NCBI GenBank assembly: GCA_029204225.1
Contig: CM055094.1
Location: 27,390,107 to 27,454,106 of the forward strand
Source of the DNA: Diphasiastrum complanatum
Taxonomy: Eukaryota; Streptophyta; Lycopodiopsida; Lycopodiales; Lycopodiaceae
Reading direction: 5' to 3'
Length of the DNA stretch: 64,000 bases
Shown here: positions 22,080 to 34,895 of the stretch, piece after piece
How the letters are laid out: each line of letters opens with the position of its first letter
How positions within the stretch are numbered: the first letter of the stretch is position 1
The notes under the pieces: generated by a model
What the model saw: only the letters and a program-made list of their open reading frames with translations
What the model was told of the DNA's origin: nothing
The model's database searches: none
Made by a program: the position numbers and the translations under genes

Positions 22080-22828
22080 TACAGCTGCAGCTATTGCCTC
22101 AGTCTAGAATTGACTTGGCAATTGCGCTTGTGTCATCATGCATCTGGCTCCTTCGACTAGCATTATGTTTCTTCTCTCCGTGACACCATTATATTCTAGT
22201 GTGTATGCAGGAGTGAACTGATGCTCGATCCCTTGTTCTTGGCAAAATTTTGAAAATTCTTTGCTCTTGTACTCACCTCCATTGTCAGATTTGATGATCT
22301 TATCTTCTTTGAGATGTGTATCTCTGCAAATGCCACGAACTTCTTGAAGGAATCAAACACTTCAAATTTCTTCTTTAGGTAGTAGATCGTAGTCATCCGA
22401 TTGTAGTCATCTATGAACATCAGGAAATACCTCGATCCTGAGAGCGAATCCATTTTCATCGATCCACAGACATCTGAGTGGACGAGCTCAAGAACTTAAT
22501 TGGCTCTTCTTTCCTCATGTGTGAATGGATTCCGATGTTGTTTGCCTTTTTGACAGGCTTCTTAAAACTCAGTATTGGGTCTTGATATCTTTAGACCTGT
22601 GATTGTGTCTTTCTTACACATGTCATACAGGCTCCTCATGTTTAGATGATATATTCTCTTGTGCCAAAACTGATATTCATTCTTTGATGTATTTAATATG
22701 GTATTAGAGTTGCTGATTATCTTGGCTTGGTAGAGATTTCCTTCTCTGCATCCAACCGTCAACAATTTGTTTGTATGTTTCTTGATCATAGCGGCATGTA
22801 TTGCCATCGAACAAAACTCGAATTCCAA
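22080..22828 (-). pseudogene. copia family D integrase
   Basis: The HHCC part shows F-W-H-K-R-I-Y-H-L-N and a C-x-x-G-K-Q-H-R remnant. The core shows F-M-F-I-D-D-Y-N-R. The second catalytic region is frameshifted but legible near 22280 (S-D-N-G-G-E-Y), and a G-V-T-E-R-R-N remnant lies near 22190. There are stops in every frame, so it is inactive. Confidence 0.8.
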
Positions 22829-22971
22829 GATCTGTCATCTTGGAGACTGATAGCAGATCTTTTCTTAGTGAAGGCACGTAGAGGCTCCTGGCAGCTCTGC
22901 TTGACCTGACAGTGTTTGCAGTTGTAGAGTCCCGATGCCTTTGACATCATGTCTGCTCCCATCACCTAGAA

Positions 22972-23975
22972 TCACTGCTCTATTATTTCGAGTTCTCTGA
23001 AGTCGAGCAAAATTATCTTGTTGCAGGTGATGTGTGATGTTGCTCCTGGATCAATGACTACATTGTAGTCTTGTTCAATGTAGCTCATTGAAGCTTCATC
23101 AAGTATTGTGAAGGCTTCATCACCTCTATCTACATCCTTGGATGACTCTACAACATTTGCTTTCTCAGCCTTGTTCTTTCTTTTTGGGTTGAATCTGCAA
23201 TTGTATGCACAGTGTCCCTTCTTCTTGTAGTGCATGCAAGGTTTGCTGGATTGAATAAGCATTTGTTGGCTGTATGGCCTGGTTTGTGGCAGTGATCACA
23301 GGAAGAAGATTGTTGATTTAAGGACTTCGTGTTGTCGAATCTAGGTTTGTTCTTGTTTTTCTTCCTTCCTTTCATGCCTTCTCTTGATCACTGCTTCCTT
23401 CTCCTTCGTCCCTCATCAGTCTCTCATCAGTAACAAGATTGATCGCTTTCGAATGTCATATCTGGCAAACTCAGTATGAGCATTCTCAATGGCTGATAGG
23501 ATGTAGGTAGAGACTTCATGAAGTACATCAACTGTTGTGGTGCTGGGACTTGGTGCTCCTGTCCTGATGCAGCGAGTTGAGCGAAGATCGTTCTGATCTT
23601 CTCAACATGTTGGTCTAACTGGTTGTCATCCCATCATATGGATTGTAGCTGATTGTGAAGATGCATCACTGAAGCTACAGTCCTCACTTCATACTTTTGT
23701 TTTAATCTTTTCCATATTGCATGGCTGCTTTCATAGTCTTTAATTTGCATGAGTAGATCTTCGTTGATAGATGAAACCATGATCGCCATTGCACGCTCAT
23801 CCTTTCTGATCCATTCAGCTCTCCTCGGGTCTCCCTCTGGAGGCTGCACCTCTGAGAGTGCATTCACCAACCAAATGCCTTTGCCCTTCAGAAGTGTTTT
23901 GATTTTGAATTTCCATATCCTGTAGTTTGCGCCATCAATACTGATTGCTACTCTTGTCTTGATTGTTGTAGCCAT
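22972..23975 (-). pseudogene. copia family D gag and protease
   Basis: Gag opens at 23975 with M-A-T-T-I-K-T-R-V and carries G-A-N-Y-R-I-W-K-F-K-I-K-T-L-L. A first CCHC knuckle C-D-H-C-H-K-P-G-H-T-A-N-K-C lies near 23295. A second, C-M-H-Y-K-K-K-G-H-C-A-Y-N-C, has Tyr at the second Cys position. The protease motif reads V-I-D-P-G-A-T-S-H, so D-P-G stands where D-S-G is usual. Several frameshifts break the frame. Confidence 0.85.
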
Positions 23976-25029
23976 ATTGTGTTGTCTAGAAAATTACTGC
24001 TTAGATATTAGTAGTGATAACCTGTAGGCTCTAATACCATGTCGCGAACGGGTTTGTAAATGTATCGCGAATGATTTTGTTTCTATGAATTTTCTTTTGT
24101 GCGGAAGCTCACATGAACCTAGACACACGACTACAGATCACAGAACAGATTCCATTTTAGCAATCAAGACAGCGATAGACAAGGAGATGCACGAAATAGA
24201 GCAATCAAACTATCAGTTTAATTTTTAGAACGAGATGGTCAGTGTCTCGCTCGTTGGCGGCCTGACGCTCTGCTCTTTCGCTATGTTCTGCTCATTCGCT
24301 GACTTTTATGCACAGCTATATCCTTTCTATTCTTCTTCTTTTTTGCTCTACTCACGCACAATCTCTATGTCTCATTATGTCTATTTTGATCCAAAAAAAA
24401 TGAGTTTATATCTTCACTATGTGGAGTTTACAAGATAGCTAAACAGAGAATTACAAGAGTAGGTAATGCTAATCAACTAATCAGTTACTCTCTGTTATTG
24501 CTACCCGTTTCAGCTGGGCGTGAAGTTTAAGACTCCAAGCCCGTTGAGCTGCCAGCTGACAGCGTGAAAGATTCCCTTTCGATTTTTTTTCGTTTTGCGT
24601 CGCTTTGCAATTTTTGTGATCCTGGAGGCATGTTTGATTTGCGTGAATTGTTCGTGAATCATTCGACCTTCGAGTCAAGGTACGTTGACTTTCGTGAATT
24701 GTTTGATCTTCGCGAATCATTCGACATTCGAGTCAAGGCACGTTGACTTTCACGTCATGGCAAAGTGGTAGGAGTTCACCATTTCTGACAGCATCTACTC
24801 AATGAAAGAGATGCAAACTCAATAAGAACTTGATAAAACATCAAATATATGATAAAAATAAGTCTTTGTCTGTACAATAACAGTACCCTATTGTACTTCC
24901 CACGTGTGGATCCAAAAATAGCTAAATATGAGCATACCCATAAGATTGCAACATGTCATCAAGATAGTGCACTAATGGATAGATGAACCCAAGAGAACTC
25001 ATGTACAAGCATGAAATGAGAGAGAGAGT

Positions 25030-25599
<570 letters not shown>

Positions 25600-25916
25600 T
25601 TTGTTCTCCCAGAATTTACAGCCTTTTATAGCATATCCATGCGTCATTTGAACTTTGGTTTCCCTCCAAGAACTTTCTAGACCTAAAACCCTATCAACAA
25701 CATGACTACATTCAATGCATCTAACATTCAAATTTGACTGTGTCCAAATTCGACCTAATAACTTTCCCACACTTTTCAAAAGTGGTAATTTAAATGAACT
25801 TTGACTAAAATAACTTTCATAAAGTTTATCTGTAAGTGTAATATGCATATTGGCCTAATATTGACAATTAACCAAAATATGACTAAACTTGACTAAACTA
25901 GTTGACATCTTTCACA

Positions 25917-27385
25917 ACCATGATATCCAATATCTACTTACATAACATCATCTACACAAGAAGATTCACCAAAGCATGTGAGAAAAGAAAAATGATCACT
26001 TTCACTTGACTACCTTTTTCATCATATGTGAGCCTTGAAGGTATTTGTCTCTCCCTTGATGATCTCCTTGGCTTTTGACTTGATGATGGTCCTTCATCAT
26101 CACCATCCAAATAGGATCCTTTACATCAACATCAATAATGTTAGATCCATCCACATCACCATCAATAATACTTGAAGATACTTTTGGAATGTTCCCCTCA
26201 TCAAAAATGACATCTCTATTGACAATCACCTTGTTAGTAGAAGGAATGTAAACTTGTAGGCTTTACTCACCTCACTATATCCAACAAATATACTTTTCAC
26301 TGAAGATGGATCCTCCTTGGTCCTATCATCAAGAGTTATGTTGACATAGCATGTGCATCCAAAAGTTTTAGAAAAGTTGACACTCGGCCTCCTCTTGAAT
26401 TGCATCTGATCAAAAGGTGTCCTTACATCCAAAATAGCACTCAACCACCTATTGTACAAAAAATTAGCACACAACAAAGCTTGATCCCAAAGTGGCTTAT
26501 CAAGGTTAGCACGTAACCTCATAGCTTTGGCACTTTCACATAAAGTCCTATTCTTCCTCTTGGCCACTCCATTTTGTTGTGGGGTCCTTGGTGTTGTATA
26601 CTCCTCTTGATCCCATGCTCATCACAAAAGGCCTTGAACTTGGTAGATATGTACTCTCCACCATTGTCACTCCTCAAGCATTTGATCCTTGTAGAAAATT
26701 GGTTCTCCCTTGCATTCTTGAACTTAACAAAGACATCATAAACTTCATCTTTGCTCTTTAGTAGATAGATCCAACAAAATCTACTAAAATCATCAATGCC
26801 AAGCTACATTCATCTTAGCTCCACTATTGCTAATTGTAGTAATTCCATGAATATCCAAATGTACAACTTGAAAAGGCTTTGTAGATCTAGTATAAGGTAG
26901 TCTATGTGACTTTGACAAAGCACAAGACTCACAAACATGATTGATACTTTTTAAAGAACTTGGAAGGCCAATCGAAACTTGCTTTCTAGCCATTACCTCC
27001 AATGCCTTGAAGTTGAGGTGTCCCATCCTTTTATGCCAAACCTCTTGAATAGGTATTTGCTCTCTTGCAACAAATCCAACTTGGTTAACAATAACACAAG
27101 CATCTAGTTTGAACAACTTCCCTTGCCTTTTACCTTTTGCAATCACGATATCTTTCCTTCTTATCATGCAAGCATCTCCATCAAACTCAACTTTGAGGCC
27201 TTTACTTAGCAATTGACTCACACTAAGTAAATTCTTGGTAATAGATGGAATGAACAAAACATCTTCCAAATGAACATTCCTATTTGTAGAGAGAGAAATA
27301 GGAATTGTGTCAACCCCTTTGATTACACACTCACCATCATTGGTCGTGCAAATCACCCTCTTGTCATCTCCATATGCCAACAAAG
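25917..27385 (-). pseudogene. copia family B pol: protease end, integrase and linker (copy B4)
   Basis: The frame enters at 27383 in the protease region (M-L-A-Y-G-D-D-K-R). It continues through H-K-R-M-G-H-L-N and C-E-S-C-A-L-S-K-S-H of the integrase zinc module. The core spans about 26810-26570 with frameshifts near 26805 and 26605. The E region (A-K-R-K-N-R-T-L-C) and linker (P-S-S-V-K-S-I-F-V-G-Y-S) follow to about 26230. The rest runs to a sequence matching B1 at 11500-11580 and joins the LTR start at 25916; RT and RNase H are absent. A family C LTR cuts its 5' side at 27386. Confidence 0.88.
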
Positions 27386-28659
27386 TGTTGGATTATTCTC
27401 CTTACTACTAATCGACTAATCGATTTTTAATCTCCATCCAACCATTTATCCAGTTCTGCGGATTCTCCCATGTTTTACACAGTCTGCAGAATTACAAGTG
27501 TTTTTACACAATCTGCAAAAATACACGGAGTTTGACAATAGTGTCAGGAATTTTCTCTCACTACAAAACCCGACACTGTCACCTTTTTTGCTACAGTCAA
27601 TTTTCTTTTAAATGGCGACTGTCAAAAATTGCAAGTAAAAATGCAATGTCGCATTTTTTGTGTCTTTCGCCTGTCCAGAGTTTTGAGTAAAATGCAACGT
27701 TGCATTTTTCGTATTTTTTGCCTATCAAGAATTGTGAGTAAAAATGCAGTGTCCCATTTTTTGCATTTTTCAAAGTGCCTCAAATGTTAAGATAATGACT
27801 TTGGAAAAGTGTGGGACTACCCCAATATTCAGGAAATGAGATTTTGCGACACGGTCACATTTTTCACAAAAGTCGCATTTTTTAATTTCTCTCTGATGAC
27901 AGTTACGTTCATTTTTGCAAAGTGACAATCACGTTCATTTATACAGACAGACTGTTTACAACCAAATGTCACCGCTTATCAACAAGTAACTTCTGAGAAG
28001 AACTGGATGAATACCAGCAGACTCCAACTAACTAGCAGCAGTATTTGACGACCCAATTGCTTAGTATAAATAGTTGTTCATATTTCAACATCTTTTTTTG
28101 AAATCAAGTATTGAATAGTTAGCTCTCTCTCTCAAGACTGCGAGCTTGAACACTCTTGAGCATTCTAGCTCAGTTCTTTAGAGTTGATTAGAGGTTGCTA
28201 TTGCGCTTACTGCTGATCAGTAGTTGCGCTTAATTCAGACTTATATTCTAGCACTCAGAGATAGCCTAGAGTACGCGGCTTCGATCCACAACTTGTTGTA
28301 CTCATTTACATCTGTTTTGCTTTCATACTGAATCAATACTATCTCTTATTTCATTCAGTTTTGTCTCAGAATGTATGCATTTCTGTTATTCTTTGCGACA
28401 GATTATTTGTCTGATAATTCAATGCTTTAAATGTTTGGCTACGTAATCACTGTAGTACTAATGATTTCAAAGTTAGTTACTATAAGATCGAATGTGTTTT
28501 TATCACTATTGTTCTGATCGAAATTGATAGGCGTAGTCATGCATGAAGAAAGAGGAAGATAGATTATTTTGCTGCACACGATAAGTTTTCTTTCTTGTTG
28601 TTCGAATTATTTTTATTTGAATCTTATTCAATCTATCTTTTATACACCTCTTTCCAACA
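27386..28659 (+). mobile_element. copia family C LTR (5' LTR) with primer-binding site
   Basis: Starts TGTTGGATTATTCTCC, ends CTCTTTCCAACA, and is followed by primer site TGGTATCAGAGC at 28660-28671. It is longer (1274 bp) than the family C LTR at 14099-15046. It lies inside the family B protease region on the other strand; the sequence on its left is CAAAG (27381-27385). Confidence 0.9.
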
Positions 28660-28671
28660 TGGTATCAGAGC

Positions 28672-29185
28672 ATTGATTCTTTTTCAAGGCCTAATACTAT
28701 ATCAGAGCTTAAGCTCTTATACTTGATATCTTTCGCGATATCAAATTATTCTTCAGTTCAAATCAATTTGTTTCGGTATCAGAGAATTGATTTCCAATTG
28801 TAGCGCAACACGGTATCTCTCTTAACGTGGTCAAACTAACCTTGCTAATCGCCAACGAGTTGTGGGATGTTGTTACATGTATCAAAGTGAAACCTGAAGA
28901 TGACACAGACAACTCAAAGTGAAAATCGAAGGATGATGGTAAAGCTTTTGTGCTTATTATTCTCAATATATCAGATAGTCAGATTGGCCACGTAGCTGAC
29001 GCCTAAACTTTGAAAGAAGTTTGGGACATCATGAGCTCACTATATGATGTGAGAGACATAACTACCAAGTTACATCTTCAAAGGAAATTCTTCACACTCA
29101 AGATGTCGAACAATGATTCTCTTCAGAATCATATTAACCAATTTAAGAATTTCTTACAATAGATGGCCGCTGTCAGATCAGTCAT
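28672..29185 (+). pseudogene. copia family C leader and gag fragment
   Basis: After the leader, broken frames give I-S-D-S-Q-I-G-H-V-A-D-A, K-E-V-W-D-I-M-S-S-L-Y, T-T-K-L-H-L-Q-R-K-F-F and S-L-Q-N-H-I-N-Q-F-K-N. These match the gag at 13.1-13.8 kb. The match ends at V-I-D near 29185, where a truncated family B LTR starts. Stops at about 29007 and 29161 make it nonfunctional. Confidence 0.85.
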
Positions 29186-30285
29186 AGATAGAATGCGAGT
29201 TTTAGTAGATTTAATTTGAATAAGTTGAGTACATTGAATCTAGACCCAAAATTGGTAGGGTTAGCATTTTGGTGGGAAAGCCAAGTGGCCAAATAGGGTT
29301 TGGACCTGTTATAAAAGGATGTAACTCGTGGAGAGAGTCATCTTCTCTCTTCTCTATCTCATTTCATGCTTATACATGGTTCTCTTGGGTTCTACTATCC
29401 ATTGGTGCACTATCTTGGTGATTGCTTGCAATTCTATGTGTAGAATGATCTATATTTGTTATTTTTGGATCCACACGTGTGAAATACAGTAGCTTGCTGG
29501 TTTTGTACGGACAGCAACAGTACATAATCATTTCATTCAAGTTTGATCAAGTTCTATTAGTGTTTGCATCTCAAATTGTGTGTAGATGCTGATTTTTTCT
29601 ACATTGGTGAAATTGGTAGTGTATTTCTCTTTCTAACCAAAGATCATTCAAGTAGATTGGATCTTAAGGATCTAAAATCTTTCACATGGTATCAGAGCTT
29701 GTGTTTCAGGTTATGAAGGAGGAAATCAGATCTATCAATGATTTGGTGAAGATATCAAGTCTAGAGCATGCTAGAGAGGATTCTACACCAAAATTGGATT
29801 TTTTGCTTTTGTAGATTGGATCTTTTGTAGATCAAAACACTAAATAGGTCAATATACTTGTTCAATTCCGATTTTTGAGTTCACATGCTGGATTTGGCCA
29901 ATTTTTGGATCATTGGTTCAGCCTAAGTGGTGGCTTATAGATTGCATATCAAATTTTCAGCATTTGCATGTAGATTTGGAATAGTCAATTTTTTGTGATT
30001 TTGTCAAAACCCTAATTTTGATCGATCTCTAGATAGTGAGGTTGTTGGACTTCATTTGAGTGTGTTTCAATCTTAGGAAGTGGCAAAAGTCATTAGATTA
30101 AGGATAGATCATAGGTTGATCAAGATTCCATGATTCTATGTGTTGATTTGTTTGGATAAGTGCTAGAAGAGAATTTGTGAGATAGTTTCAAATCTTGGTG
30201 ATTTCTTTTGAAAGCATTTGTTGTTGTTCAAAGGAGTGCTTTGTGCATTGAAGCAGGTTGAAAGAGAAGATCAGGTCATTGCTAC

Positions 30286-32750
30286 ATGGCAACCTCAATT
30301 GGAGTCATGTTGGAAGCCAATGATAGGCTTACCTCAAGTAACTATTCATTATGGAAAGTGAGGATGGATTGAGATGAATGATGTTTTGGATATTGTTGTG
30401 GGTTTGGAGGAGAGACCAGCAACACAACAAGATCAATTGAGGTATGACAAGGGGGCCAAGAAGGCTCTACACATGATAAAGATGAATGTTACCAATGAAC
30501 TTCTCAAGGAAGTTGGTAAGTGCACATCATCCTTGGAAGCTTGGAATTCATTGAAGAAGCTTTATGAATCCAAGTCTACTTCTAGAGTGTTGACTCTAAG
30601 AAGGAAAATCTTTTCTTGTTTGCAAAAGAATGAAGAAAGTCCAAGTACTTTTGTTTTGAGAATGAAATCATTGAATGATGAGTTAGCTTGCATAGATGAA
30701 AGCATTAAGGAAGGAGAGCTTATTCAAGTGATTCTTAATGGCTTGTTGGATGCTCATGCTAACATTGTTCAAAGCATTGCTATTCAAAAGACTTTGCCAA
30801 GTTTGATGGAACTTCAAGAGATCTTGATCAATGAGGAATATAGGCTTCAAGCAAGAGGTGGATCTACATCGACACTTCAAGAGGATGCTATGTTCACAAA
30901 GGGCAAATTCAAGGGCAAAACCAAAAGCAAGTGGTCTAAAGGGCAAGATCAAGTGGATGCTTCTTCAAGTGGCAAAAAGAAGGATAGATCAAAGCTCAAG
31001 TGCTTCTATTGTGGCATCAAAGGACACTTTGCAAGTGAGTGCTACAAGAAGAAGAGAGATCAAGGAGACAAGCAAGGTAATCTTACTCTTGATGAGGATG
31101 GTTTGGATGTGCAAGATGCAAATGATGATGCTTTTGTGATGTCTTCATGTATGCTTGCTAATGATGGAGATCTAGATCCTTGGTGGATTGATAGTGGAGC
31201 AAGTTCACACATGACCTTTCACAAAGAGTACTTCACTTCTTTGTTGGCATATGGAAATGACAAGAGGGTGATCTACACGGCCAATGATGGTGAGTGTGCA
31301 ATCGAAGGGATTGGCACAATTCCTATTTCTCTCTCTACAAATAGGAACGTTCATTTGGAGGATGTCTTGTTTATTCCATATATTACCAAGAATTTGCTTA
31401 GTGTGAGTCAAATGCTAAGTAAGGGCCTCAAGGTGGAGTTTGATGGAGATGCTTGTTTGATCAAAAGGAAGGATGTCTTGATTGGAAAAGGTAAAAGACA
31501 AGGGAAGTTGTTCAAACTTGATGCTTGTGTTATTGCTAATCAAGTTGGATGTTGCAAGGGAGCAAATTTCTATTCAAGAGGTTTGGCACAAAAGGATGGG
31601 ACACCTCAACTTCAAGTCATTGGAGGTAATGGCAAGGAAGAAGGTTGTGATTGGTCTTCCAAGTTCCTTAAGTAATGACAAGCATGTTTGTGAGTCTTGT
31701 GCTTTGTCTAAGTCACATAGGCTACCTTATACTAGATATATTTCTAGATCTACAGAGCCTTTTCAGCTTGTACATTCGGATATTCATGGATTTACTACAA
31801 TTAGCAATAGTGGAGCTAAGATGTATGTAACATTCATTGATGATTTTAGTAGATTTTGCTGGATTTATCTACTAAAGAGCAAGGATGAAGTGTATGATGT
31901 CTTTTTCAAGTTCAAGAATGCAAGGGAGAACCAATTCTCCACAAAGATCAAGTGCTTGAGAGGTGACAATGGTGGTGAGTACATATCTAACAAGTTCAAG
32001 GCCTTTTGTGATGAGCATGGGATCAAGAGGGAGTATACAACATCAAGGACTCCACAACAAAATGGAGTGGCTGAAAGGAAGAATAGAACTTTATGTGAAA
32101 GTGCTAAAGCTATGAGGCTAAGTGCTAATCTTGACAAACCATTTTGGGATCAAGCTTTGTTGTGTGCCAATTTCTTGTGCAATAGATGGCCGAGTGCTAT
32201 TTTGGATGGAAGGACACCTTTTGAGATGTTATTCAAGAGGAGGCCGAGTGTCAACTTTCTAAGAACCTTTGGATGCACATGCTATGTCAACAGTACTCTT
32301 GATGATAGGACCAAGGAGGATCCATCTTCAAGAAGAGGTATTTTTGTTGGATATAGTGAGGTGAGTAAAGCCTACAAGGTTTACATTCCTTCTACTAACA
32401 AAGTGATTGTTGGTAGAGATGTCATTTTTTATGAGGGAAACATTCCAAAGGTGTCTTCAAGCATGATTGATGGTAAAGTAGATGGTTCTAACATTCTTGA
32501 TGTTGATGAGAAGGATCCTACTTTGGATGGTGGTGATGATGGACCTTCATCAAGTCAAAATCCAAGGAGAACATCAAGAGAAAGACAAGTACCTTCAAGG
32601 CTCACATATGATCAAAAGGGTAAGCAAGTAGTTTCTGGAAATTATGTTGCTTTCCTAACCTCTTTGGATGATCCTACAAGTGTAGATCAAGCAAGGAAAG
32701 AAGAGGAGTGGATCCAACCAATGGATCTTGAGTATCGATCTCTTATGAAG
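30286..32750 (+). pseudogene. copia family B gag-protease-integrase (frameshifted)
   Basis: Gag starts at ATG 30286 (M-A-T-S-I-G-V-M-L-E-A-N-D-R-L). A small deletion at about 30370 shifts the frame, which then runs to 31675 with a CCHC knuckle C-F-Y-C-G-I-K-G-H-F-A-S-E-C and protease W-W-I-D-S-G-A-S-S-H. A further shift near 31545 moves to the frame 31482-32915. That frame holds integrase H-K-R-M-G-H-L-N, C-E-S-C, and a catalytic triad D (H-S-D-I-H-G), D (R-G-D-N-G-G-E-Y), E (V-A-E-R-K-N-R) with 35 residues between the last two. Linker motif V-G-Y-S-E-V-S-K-A-Y follows. It stops matching pol at M-K-S-G-T (about 32755), just where RT should begin. Confidence 0.92.
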
Positions 32751-32769
32751 AGTGGAACATCTTTTGGAG

Positions 32770-33680
32770 GATCTTCTTGTGTACATGGAGCTATGCAAGT
32801 GGATGGATGTTGTCTTGCTGTAAAATCAAGTAATGGATCTGGAAAACAAATTTTGTCAATGACTTTGATGGTCAAGTTGAAAATCAAGAGGTTGATCTCA
32901 AAGCGCTTCAACTAGTCAAAAGGGAAGTTGGCAATTTGGAGCTAGTCAAGAGCATCAAAGGAGAGGGTAATTGGAAAAGGTGTTATGGATCTGTTTTTGC
33001 AGCATATTGAAGACTCAAGTAAGGTCAAAGGAACAGCAAGGAAGTGTTGATCAAGTTTACTTTACTTCTTCTATCTCATGTTTGAGCAATTTCATGTGGA
33101 TGTGTGCAAATTGTCAAGATATGGTAAAACTAGCTACATTGGTGAGCATTGTTTTGATGTTGGATTTGTACTAGCATTTTTGGATGATTTTGCTGATGGA
33201 AATGAAACTATTGGAGGTTCATTATGTCACTCATCCATGGCTAAGTTCTCAAGTGTTGAACTACTTGATGCCAATACTTGGAGATTGTCAATTTTTGGAG
33301 GCTCATTCATGGAGTATCACGGTGGATACAAGGCAACAAAGGACAAAGGAGGAGACATGCAAGCAAAAGTTGATCACTCACATTTATTTTTTGTTTGCTA
33401 TATTTTTCCAGATAGTTCAGAGTTGGAAGCATGGTGGAATCATTTCATTTACATTCTATTTGATTCTTCATGTTCTAGTCACATTTTTACATGTAAAATT
33501 GAGGTAAGAAATAGTGAAGCATCCCAAGTGGACACTATTCTCTATATCAATTATGGTTGTTTCTATTTTGAGCATTACATGATCATTGAAAGGAGATCTA
33601 TTCTTAGGAAGAATATCGTTCTTATGATGGATCAAAGTTCTATTGGCAAAAACTATGCTAGGAGCATTGGAAGCTAGGAA
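32770..33680 (+). CDS. non-RT segment shared with the B1 ORF, unknown function
   Basis: Occupies the place of reverse transcriptase in B2. The frame 33078-33677 gives 199 aa that align throughout with residues 350-530 of the B1 ORF. Shared peptides are F-H-V-D-V-C-K-L-S-R-Y-G, F-A-D-G-N-E, N-H-F-I-H/Y-I-L-F and D-T-I-L-Y-I-N-Y. Upstream, 32770-33060 continues the similarity at nucleotide level with frame changes. Differences often keep the reading frame, as expected if it once coded for protein. No family is recognised. Confidence 0.5.
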
Positions 33681-33688
33681 AGCGAGTT

Positions 33689-34249
33689 TTGAGGTACATC
33701 ATTGGAACTCGAGATTTTGGCATATTGTATGAGGGATCATCACCTAATCTTTTTGGATTTTCAAATTCGGACTATGCTGGAGATGTAATGGATAGGAAAT
33801 CCATTAGTTCTTATTGTATTTTCATAGGTGATGGAGCTATATCATGGATGTCAAAGAAACAAGCCACTATCTCATTGTCATCTAGTGAGGCCGAGTACAA
33901 AGCTCTTACACATTGCACAAAGGAGATGGTATGGATCAAGAGGATGATCAAGGATCTTCACTTGCTGGATTTTTTAGAGAGCCCAATCATCTTTTGTGAC
34001 AATCAATCAGCCCAAAGAATGGCATCCAATCCTATCTTTCATGCTAGGGGCAAGCATATTGAGATACAATATCATTTTGTGAGGGATCGAGTCATTGCAA
34101 AGGAGGTGGAGCTTCAACATGTGTCTTCAAGGGAATGTGTAGCTGATATCTTCACCAAAGCATTGGGAAAAGACTTGTTCATGAAGCATAGGACTTCACT
34201 TGGAGTATTATCAAAGTCTATGCTAAAACTAGTTGAAGAGGGAGTGTGA
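33689..34249 (+). CDS. copia RNase H and pol C-terminus (copy B2)
   Basis: Typical copia RNase H: S-N-S-D-Y-A-G-D, I-S-L-S-S-S-E-A-E-Y-K-A-L, F-C-D-N-Q-S-A, H-I-E-I-Q-Y-H-F-V-R-D and A-D-I-F-T-K-A-L. It ends L-V-E-E-G-V-stop, overlapping the first bases of the 3' LTR. The RT normally fused to its N-terminus is missing, so it is a domain remnant rather than an independent gene. Confidence 0.9.
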   Translation: MRYIIGTRDFGILYEGSSPNLFGFSNSDYAGDVMDRKSISSYCIFIGDGAISWMSKKQATISLSSSEAEYKALTHCTKEMVWIKRMIKDLHLLDFLESPIIFCDNQSAQRMASNPIFHARGKHIEIQYHFVRDRVIAKEVELQHVSSRECVADIFTKALGKDLFMKHRTSLGVLSKSMLKLVEEGV

Positions 34250-34895
34250 AAGATTCAACTAGTTTCATCACATTTTGCAATATTTTCATAATTGGCATAT
34301 TGAGGCCAAAACTTGTTTTAGACTTAGAGGTTGACTTTTCAAAGTTCACTAGTCTAAATTTCATTTGAATAGACACTTTTTGAAAGTGTGGAAAAGATAG
34401 AATGCGAGTTTGAGTAGATTCTATTTGAATAAGTTGGGTACATTGAATCTAGACCCAAAATTGGTAGGGTTAGCATTTTGGTGGGAAAGCCAAGTGGCCA
34501 AATAGGGTCTGGACCTGCTATAAAAGGATATAACTCGTGGAGAGAGTCATCTTCTCTCTTCTCTATCTCATTTCATGCTTATACATGGTTCTCTTGGGTT
34601 CTACTATCCATTGGTGCACTATCTTGGTGATTGCTTGCAATTCTATGTGTAGAATGATCTATATTTGCTATTTCTAGATCCACACGTGTGAAATACAGTA
34701 GCTTGCTAGTTTTGTACGGAGAGCAACAGTACATAATCATTTCATTCAAGTTTGATCAAGTTCTATTAGTGTTTGCATCTCAAATTGTGTGTAGATGCTG
34801 ATTTTTTCTACATTGGTGAAATTGGTAGTGTATTTCTCTTTCTAACCAAAGATCATTCAAGTAGATTGGATCTTAAGGATCTGAAATCTTTCACA

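Larger units (their letters stand above)
20195..24790 (-). mobile_element. copia family D element with both LTRs, RT core deleted
   Basis: The 5' LTR is at 24040-24790 and the 3' LTR at 20195-20852; both start TGTCAGAAATGG and end CCCGTTCGCGACA on the minus strand. Primer site TGGTATTAGAGCC lies at 24039-24027. Flanks read ACATC on the left and GCATC on the right, a 4-of-5 match consistent with a duplicated target inside a family B LTR. Order on the minus strand: gag, zinc knuckle, protease, integrase, linker, RT tail and RNase H. The 3' LTR lacks about 85 bp present in the 5' LTR. Both LTRs hold two copies of a TTCGACCTTCGAGTCAAGG unit, about 51 and 58 bp apart. Confidence 0.93.
29186..34895 (+). 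mobile_element. copia family B element B2 (5' LTR truncated, RT absent)
   Basis: The 5' LTR (29186-29686) lacks its first 150 bp or so. Primer site TGGTATCAGAGC lies at 29687-29698, gag-protease-integrase at 30286-32750, a non-RT ORF segment at 32770-33680, RNase H at 33689-34249 and a complete 3' LTR at 34245-34895. TATAAAA boxes stand at 29310-29316 and 34519-34525. The 3' end is inserted in a minus-strand copia RNase H between the codons of A-E-Y-K (34896). The two LTRs are very similar where they overlap, so the copy is fairly young despite being nonautonomous. Confidence 0.93.
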
